The notes beneath the pieces are model-generated. The model worked only from the letters and a program-made list of their open reading frames with translations, was not told where the DNA came from and made no database searches. From CAYUIG01 sp964444685 (lineage in GTDB: Bacteria; Gemmatimonadota; Gemmatimonadetes; Longimicrobiales; RSA9), in the NCBI GenBank assembly GCA_964444685.1, contig CAYUIG010000041.1:1-28011 (forward strand): a stretch of 28,011 bases of DNA, in the 5' to 3' direction. The position numbers were made by a program, and so were the translations under genes. Positions within the stretch are counted from its first letter, which is position 1. Every line of letters begins with the position of its first letter. This document shows positions 21,825 through 28,011 of the stretch, piece after piece.

Positions 21825-23153
21825 ATGCGAGTGGCCGTGATCGGCACGGGATACGTGGGGCTGGTCGTGGGCGCCGGACTGGCGGACACGGGCAACGACG
21901 TAGTGTGTGCGGACATCGACGCGGACAAGATCGCGCGACTGAATGCGGGCGAGGTGCCGATCTACGAGCCGGGGCTGGAGCCCCTGGTGGCGCGGAACCT
22001 GGCGGCGGGGCGGCTGACCTTCTCGACCGATGTGGACCGCGCCGTGCAGTTGTCGGAGGTGATCTTCATCGCCGTGGGCACGCCGCAGGACGAGGATGGG
22101 TCGGCGGACCTCCAGCACGTGCTGGCCGTGGCCGAGCGGATCGGGCGGAACATGAACGGCGAGAAGATCGTCATCACGAAGAGCACGGTGCCGGTGGGGA
22201 CGGCGGAGAAGGTGCGCGAGGTGATCCGGAAGCACACGAGCGAAACCGTTCACATCTGCTCGAATCCGGAGTTCCTGAAGGAGGGCGCGGCGGTCGACGA
22301 CTTCATGAAGCCGGACCGTGTGGTGGTGGGTGTGGACACGGAGAAGGCACGGCAGGTGATGGAGGAGCTGTACGCGCCCTTCGTGCGTACGGGCAACCCC
22401 ATCCTGTTCATGGACATTGCATCGGCGGAGATCACGAAGTACGCGGCGAACGCGATGCTGGCGACGCGCATCTCGTTCATGAACATGATCGCGCAGCTGT
22501 GTGAGCGCGTTGGCGCGGATGTGGCCATGGTGCGGAAGGGCATCGGCACCGACTCGCGCATCGGCGCGCCCTTCCTGTTCGCGGGCGCCGGGTACGGCGG
22601 GAGCTGTTTCCCGAAGGACGTCAAGGCGCTGATCCATTCGCTCGAGACGCACGACGTGGATCCGGGCATCCTCACGGCGGTCGACCGGGTGAACGAAGTT
22701 CAGAAGCAGCTGCTGCTGGAGCGCGTTCGGCAGCGCTACGGCGATTCGCTCGGTGACCGCCGCTTCGCGGTCTGGGGCCTCAGCTTCAAGCCGGAGACCG
22801 ATGACATGCGGGAGGCGCCGTCGCTCGTGGTGGTCGAGGGGCTGCTCGCGCGCGGTGCCGAGGTGCGCGTCCACGATCCTGAGGCGCTGGAGCGCGCCCG
22901 CTGGCACTTCGGCGATCGCGTGACGTACTGTCAGCGCAACTACGATGCGCTCGAGGGGGCGGATGCGCTGCTCATTCTGACGGAGTGGCAGCCGTACCGC
23001 ACCCCGGACTTCCGGCGGATGCGCGATCTGCTGCGCGAACCGGTGATCTTCGACGGCAGGAACCTGTTCGATCCGGCGCGCATGAAGGCGCTGGGGTTCG
23101 AGTACACGGGCATCGGGCGGGGCAGGGTGTCGCTGAAGCCGGTGTCCGCCTGA
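21825..23153 (+). CDS. ugd: UDP-glucose 6-dehydrogenase
   Basis: The 442-residue enzyme oxidises UDP-glucose to UDP-glucuronate with two NAD+. Motifs are VIGTGYVGLVVGAGLADTGNDV at the Rossmann fold, PIYEPGLE, GTPQDEDGSADL, TKSTVPVGT, SNPEFLKEGAAVDDFMKPDR, ADVAMVRKGIGTDSRIG, the catalytic C261 in GYGGSCFPKDV, and WGLSFKPETDDMREAPS. PIYEPGLE and GGSCFPKD place it in the UGD clade, unlike the dehydrogenase at 18291. I chose ATG 21825 over GTG 21819 because GGAG at 21813 is better spaced. Confidence 0.95.
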   Translation: MRVAVIGTGYVGLVVGAGLADTGNDVVCADIDADKIARLNAGEVPIYEPGLEPLVARNLAAGRLTFSTDVDRAVQLSEVIFIAVGTPQDEDGSADLQHVLAVAERIGRNMNGEKIVITKSTVPVGTAEKVREVIRKHTSETVHICSNPEFLKEGAAVDDFMKPDRVVVGVDTEKARQVMEELYAPFVRTGNPILFMDIASAEITKYAANAMLATRISFMNMIAQLCERVGADVAMVRKGIGTDSRIGAPFLFAGAGYGGSCFPKDVKALIHSLETHDVDPGILTAVDRVNEVQKQLLLERVRQRYGDSLGDRRFAVWGLSFKPETDDMREAPSLVVVEGLLARGAEVRVHDPEALERARWHFGDRVTYCQRNYDALEGADALLILTEWQPYRTPDFRRMRDLLREPVIFDGRNLFDPARMKALGFEYTGIGRGRVSLKPVSA

Positions 23154-23160
23154 AAAAGCA

Positions 23161-23180
23161 GGGGCGAGGGCGGGGGCGGG
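23161..23180 (+). other. G-quadruplex motif in the TPR gene leader
   Basis: Four G-tracts with loops of 3, 1 and 1 bases (GGGG-CGA-GGG-C-GGGGG-C-GGG) lie on the coding strand seven bases after the ugd stop. This fits the strict quadruplex pattern. The remaining 40 nt of the gap contain GGGAG as the ribosome binding site of the next gene. Whether the motif acts in the transcript is unknown. Confidence 0.5.
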
Positions 23181-23220
23181 CGAGAAGGGAAATGCGGGAG
23201 AGCCAGGCGCGGGAGATCGC

Positions 23221-23943
23221 ATGGAGACGAAGGTCCGGGAGCTGATCGAGCAGGGTCGCGATGCATTCGAGAGTCGCGACTATGTGACGGCACTGAACGC
23301 GTTCCGCGAGGTGCTGGCGCTGCGGCCCGAGTTCGCCGACATCCGCCACCTCGCGGGGCTGTGTCTGAGCCTGCTGGGTCGGCACGAGGACGCGCTGGAG
23401 GAGTTCGATCGCGCGCTCGCCGTGAACGATGGGTACGTCGAGGCGCATGTGAACCGCGCGCTGACGCTGAACGAGCTGGGTCGCTTCGACGAAGCGCGCC
23501 AGTCGTTCGAGCGGGCGGGCTACTACGAGTACGCGGTGTCCGGCCGCTTCCCGGCGGGGATCACGGCGCGGCTGGCGAACGGCCACGCGATGGTCGGCGA
23601 CCTGTACATGGAGGCGGCGGCACCGAGCGAGGCGGCGGCGCAGTACAACCGTGCGCTCGAGCTGAGGCCGCGCTACCACGACATTCGCAACAAGCTGGCG
23701 CAGGCGCTGCTCCAGCTAGGCGACCTCGAGGCCGCAGCGCAGCAGCTGGAGCGTGTGCTCGAGGGCAACCCGCACTACGTGCCCGCGCGTCTCAACCTCG
23801 GCCTCGTGCACTGGCGCCGCGGCGAGACGGAGGCGGCGGCGCGCGAGTGGGAGCGCTGCCGCGAGCAGGAGCCGTCGAACCCGCAGGTGCGCGCGTACCT
23901 CTCGATGCTCGAGGCACGACGGAAGGATGCGACGAGCGCCTGA
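23221..23943 (+). CDS. Tetratricopeptide-repeat protein, cytoplasmic
   Basis: The 240-residue product is built of TPR-type helix pairs from about residue 5 to 232. Repeats have the usual pattern with A-x-x-L near a turn proline or asparagine, for example DYVTALNAFREVLALRPEFADI, HEDALEEFDRALAVNDGY and LEAAAQQLERVLEGNPHYVPARLNLG. There is no signal peptide or membrane segment, so it should be cytoplasmic. TPR proteins mediate protein contacts; the partner is unknown. Its end overlaps the next TPR gene by 17 nt, which suggests a shared job. Confidence 0.85.
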   Translation: METKVRELIEQGRDAFESRDYVTALNAFREVLALRPEFADIRHLAGLCLSLLGRHEDALEEFDRALAVNDGYVEAHVNRALTLNELGRFDEARQSFERAGYYEYAVSGRFPAGITARLANGHAMVGDLYMEAAAPSEAAAQYNRALELRPRYHDIRNKLAQALLQLGDLEAAAQQLERVLEGNPHYVPARLNLGLVHWRRGETEAAAREWERCREQEPSNPQVRAYLSMLEARRKDATSA

Positions 23944-24838
23944 ACGTGCGGCGCTCGCGTCGCTCGTGCTCGCGGCCGCAGCGGCGTGCGGCGAGGGTGA
24001 ACCGGCGCTCGCGCGCGGCGACCGGCTGTGGGCGGACTCGCAGCACACGGCCGCGCTGGCGGAGTACCGTCTCGCACTGCGTCAGGGCGGCGACGACGAG
24101 GAAGTCATGGCGCGCGTCGCTCATGCGTACGCGGTGACCGGACAGTTCGAACGCGCGAAGGAGCTCTACGACCGGCTGCTGCGCACGGCCCCGGAGTACA
24201 CCGACCAGGCCGTCTTCGACTACCTCGCCGTTGCGCAGCGCGCGCACGGCCGCTCCGACCGCTACGGCATGGCGACCGCGGTCGAGGCGGCGGTCGCGCT
24301 GCGGCCGGGACTGCCGGTGACGGACATGGTCGTACCGCTGGCGCGCTACTACGCCGGGTCCGGCGAACCGGAGCGCGCGCTGGCGTATTACGAGCGAGCA
24401 CTCGGGGTAGCGGAGGCGGACTCGGTGCCGGGGCTGCTGTACGAGATCGCCGAGGTGCACGAGGCCATCGGCGACTGCGCGGAGGCGATCGGCTACTACA
24501 ACGCGTTCCGGTCGCGCGCGCCGCAGGACGCGCGCGCAGCGCAGGCGCGCTGGCAGGTCGGCAACTGCTCGTTCGAGCTGGCACGCGAGGCGCGCCGCAC
24601 CGGCGACCAGGAGACGGCGCTGCGCCACCTCGCGACGGTGATCGATCTGGGCGTGCCGGAGAACGTGCAGGACATGGCATGGTTCGAGCGCGGCGAGGCG
24701 TACCTCGCGCTGGGCATGCGGGAGGAGGCGCTGTCGGCCTTCCAGCGGGTGGTGGAGATGAGCCGCACGCGCTCCGGACAGCTATACGACCGGGCGCTTC
24801 GTCGGGTGGACCAGCTTCGGTTTGGACGGATCTTCTAG
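23927..24838 (+). CDS. TPR-containing putative lipoprotein
   Basis: I read 303 residues from ATG 23927, behind GGAAGG inside the previous gene. The N-terminus (MRRAPERAALASLVLAAAAA then C21) looks like a lipoprotein signal peptide, though the lipobox AAAC is weaker than usual. The rest is TPR-like helix pairs (TAALAEYRLALRQGGDDEEV, QFERAKELYDRLLRTAPEYT, ERALAYYERALG, REEALSAFQRVVEMS). It is likely anchored in the envelope and may work with the BamD-like protein downstream, but no function is assigned. Confidence 0.78.
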   Translation: MRRAPERAALASLVLAAAAACGEGEPALARGDRLWADSQHTAALAEYRLALRQGGDDEEVMARVAHAYAVTGQFERAKELYDRLLRTAPEYTDQAVFDYLAVAQRAHGRSDRYGMATAVEAAVALRPGLPVTDMVVPLARYYAGSGEPERALAYYERALGVAEADSVPGLLYEIAEVHEAIGDCAEAIGYYNAFRSRAPQDARAAQARWQVGNCSFELAREARRTGDQETALRHLATVIDLGVPENVQDMAWFERGEAYLALGMREEALSAFQRVVEMSRTRSGQLYDRALRRVDQLRFGRIF

Positions 24839-24948
24839 GTGCGTCGGGCGACGTGGGGCGGGCGACCTACGGCGGGCGACGAACGGCGGGCGACCTGCGA
24901 CGGGCGACGGAGTGCGGGCGACGGACTGCGGGCGACGAACTACGGGCT
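24839..24948 (+). repeat. Family B 14-bp array B3 (single arm, upstream of the BamD-like gene)
   Basis: A partial 12-base unit (24839-24850) and seven exact 14-bp units (24851 to 24948, the last diverging) start right at the stop of the lipoprotein gene. Each has AC, five variable bases, then GCGGGCG or a near match; the variable bases differ in every unit. There is no inverted arm. The following GGCGGGG just before ATG 24970, which acts as ribosome binding site, resembles the unit core. The frame of the next gene happens to stay open through the array, but this is not taken as coding. Confidence 0.85.
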
Positions 24949-24969
24949 ATTGGGCGTGTAAAGGCGGGG

Positions 24970-25713
24970 ATGACGAAGCCAACGAGATGGCTGCTGGTGG
25001 TGCTGGCGGTGGCGGGGTGCGCGTCGCGGGAGATCGCGTACGACCAGATGCTGCCCGACGAGGTGCTGGCGCTGGGCACGGCGGAGCTGCAGGAGGGGGA
25101 CTGGTCCGCGGCGGTGGAGGCGCTGGAGTACTTCGTGTTCCAGTTCCCGACGCATGCGCGGCAGCCGGAGGCGCGCTACCGGCTGGGTGAGGCGCACTTC
25201 GGTGACGAAGACTTCATCCTGGCGGCAAACGAGTTCTCTCGGCTCGCCGACGACTATCCGGCGGGCCCGTGGGCGGATGATGCGCGCTTCATGGTGTGCC
25301 GGTCGTACCGCGAGCTGTCGCCGCGGCCGCAGCTCGACCAGGAATACACGACGGGCGCGATCGACCACTGCAACTCGCTGATCGCGTACTATCCGGACAG
25401 CGAGTACGTGCCGCAGGCGCGCGAGATCGTGCAGGAGATGACCGACAAGCTCGCGCTGAAGGGGTATCGCGAGGGCGAGTTCTACTTCAGTCGCCGCGCG
25501 TACGATCCCGCCGTGCAGGTGCTCGAGATGGTGCTCGAGCGCTACCCGGCGAGCACGCACACGCCGCGTGTGCTGCTGAAGCTGTACGAGGCGTACTCGA
25601 AGCTCGGCTACGACGCCGAAGCGACGGCGACGCGCGAGCGGCTGCTGCGCGACTTCCCCGACAGCGCGGAAGCGCGGCAGCTCGCCGGCGGCACGGCCGC
25701 CGTCGGCGCGTGA
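24970..25713 (+). CDS. bamD: Outer membrane protein assembly factor BamD-like lipoprotein
   Basis: The 247-residue product has a clear lipoprotein signal, MTKPTRWLLVVLAVAGC, with lipobox VAGC and C17. It then has the TPR-like arrangement of BamD/YfiO: QEGDWSAAVEALEYFVFQFPTHARQPEARYRLGEAHF, ILAANEFSRLADDYPAGPWADDARFMVCRSY and GEFYFSRRAYDPAVQVLEMVLERYPAS. BamD helps the BamA machine insert beta-barrel proteins into the outer membrane. This supports a diderm cell. Its stop overlaps the GTG start of nadD. Confidence 0.9.
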   Translation: MTKPTRWLLVVLAVAGCASREIAYDQMLPDEVLALGTAELQEGDWSAAVEALEYFVFQFPTHARQPEARYRLGEAHFGDEDFILAANEFSRLADDYPAGPWADDARFMVCRSYRELSPRPQLDQEYTTGAIDHCNSLIAYYPDSEYVPQAREIVQEMTDKLALKGYREGEFYFSRRAYDPAVQVLEMVLERYPASTHTPRVLLKLYEAYSKLGYDAEATATRERLLRDFPDSAEARQLAGGTAAVGA

Positions 25714-26335
25714 GACTGGGCGTCCTCGGGGGCACGTTCGATCCCCCGCACATCGGCCACCTCATCGTGGCGCAGGACGCGGCGATCGCGCTGTCGCTCG
25801 ACCGCGTCCTCTTCATTCCCGCCGCGCGCCCGCCACACAAGCTCGACCGTGCGCTGACGCCCGCCCACATCCGACTGGAACTGCTGCGTGCCGCGGTCTC
25901 GGGAAACCCGCAGTTCGACGTGGATCCGATCGAGATCGAGCGCGAAGGCCCGTCGTTCACGGTGGACACGCTGCGGGCGCTGTCGCGGCGGGAGAAAGGC
26001 GCCACGCTCGTGCTGCTGCTGGGCGCGGACCAGTACGCCGAGCTGGACACGTGGCGCGAGCCGGAGACGATCCGCGCCCTCGCGGAAATCGCGGTGATGG
26101 CGCGCGCCGGTGCGCTGGTCGACGCCGCGACGGTGACGGGGGTGCGTCGCATCGATCTGTCCTCGACGGAGATCCGGCAGCGCACGGCGGAAGGGAAGCC
26201 GATCCGCTACCTGGTTCCGGAGGCGGTGGAACGGCTCATCCGGCGACACCGCCTCTACGGCGCGGCCGGACCGGGGCCGGACGCAGGGGGTAGCACAGAG
26301 GATCGGCCCGAGCCCATTCAGAACGCTGCGAAATC

Positions 26336-26342
<7 letters not shown>
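25710..26342 (+). CDS. nadD: Nicotinate-nucleotide adenylyltransferase
   Basis: The 210-residue enzyme makes deamido-NAD+ from nicotinate mononucleotide and ATP. It has LGVLGGTFDPPHIGHLIVAQDA with the nucleotidyl-transferase HIGH motif, FIPAARPPHK, EGPSFTVDTLRAL, LLLGADQYAELDTW and the SSTEIRQRTAEGKPIRYLVPEAVERLIRRHRLY ending (ISSTxxR site). About 26 extra residues after RLY form a Gly/Pro-rich tail that exists because the frame runs into secA. It starts at GTG overlapping the BamD-like stop and overlaps secA by 7 nt. Confidence 0.94.

Positions 26343-28011
<1,669 letters not shown>

Noticed and set aside
24839..24948. CRISPR array
   Set aside because: Units are 14 bp with only 5 variable bases; there are no 25-40 bp spacers, no leader and no cas genes. 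The other arrays fail for the same reasons.
24028..24969. Extending the BamD-like protein upstream through array B3
   Set aside because: The frame is open by chance. The lipoprotein signal at ATG 24970 with lipobox VAGC fixes the true start, and the upstream part overlaps another gene.

Overview
The window is bacterial, strongly GC-rich and almost fully coding on the + strand. It starts in the last codons of tuf (EF-Tu) and runs through the S10, spc and alpha ribosomal-protein operons fused into one block. SecA resembles that of the Bacteroidota/FCB group: it has a charged insert near residues 59-105 and the linked segment at residues 127-147. Together with the very high GC and an envelope lipoprotein of BamD type (so a Gram-negative cell), this makes a Gemmatimonadota-like lineage the best guess. 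That placement is inference; no database search was possible.

Layout. 1-16191: tuf(end)-rpsJ-rplC-rplD-rplW-rplB-rpsS-rplV-rpsC-rplP-rpmC-rpsQ-rplN-rplX-rplE-rpsN-rpsH-rplF-rplR-rpsE-rpmD-rplO-secY-adk-map-rpmJ-rpsM-rpsK-rpsD-rpoA-rplQ-(small membrane protein)-rpmB, closed by a textbook intrinsic terminator at 16211-16243. infA is missing from its usual place between map and rpmJ. A promoter candidate lies there instead and would start the alpha operon. 16287-18268: a CPA2-type cation/proton antiporter translationally coupled to hemD. 18291-23153: a nucleotide-sugar and capsule module with a WecC/WbpA-like dehydrogenase, a CpsB/CapC-type PHP phosphatase, and a divergent pair made of UDP-glucuronate decarboxylase (minus) and UDP-glucose 6-dehydrogenase (plus). 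The last two enzymes catalyse consecutive steps, UDP-glucose to UDP-glucuronate to UDP-xylose. 23221-28011: a cytoplasmic TPR protein, a TPR lipoprotein, a BamD-like lipoprotein, nadD and the first 558 codons of secA.

The most unusual content is in the gaps. Two families of short-unit repeat arrays occupy nearly every larger intergenic space. Family A is built of 7-bp units (consensus GNGTCTG), usually as two inverted arms around a short centre. It occurs six times, all between ribosomal or translation genes. Family B is built of 14-bp units (AC, five variable bases, GCGGGCG) and occurs three times, once as a large inverted pair between the two UDP-sugar genes. Inside the ribosomal block seven of the nine gaps of 58 nt or more carry an array; the other two carry the promoter candidate and a plain hairpin. 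The arrays lie where the otherwise tight gene coupling is interrupted, keep one strand orientation relative to transcription, lack U-tracts, and in one case run right up to a start codon (adk) that has no Shine-Dalgarno sequence. I do not recognise them as a named element. They are the best candidate here for an undescribed system.
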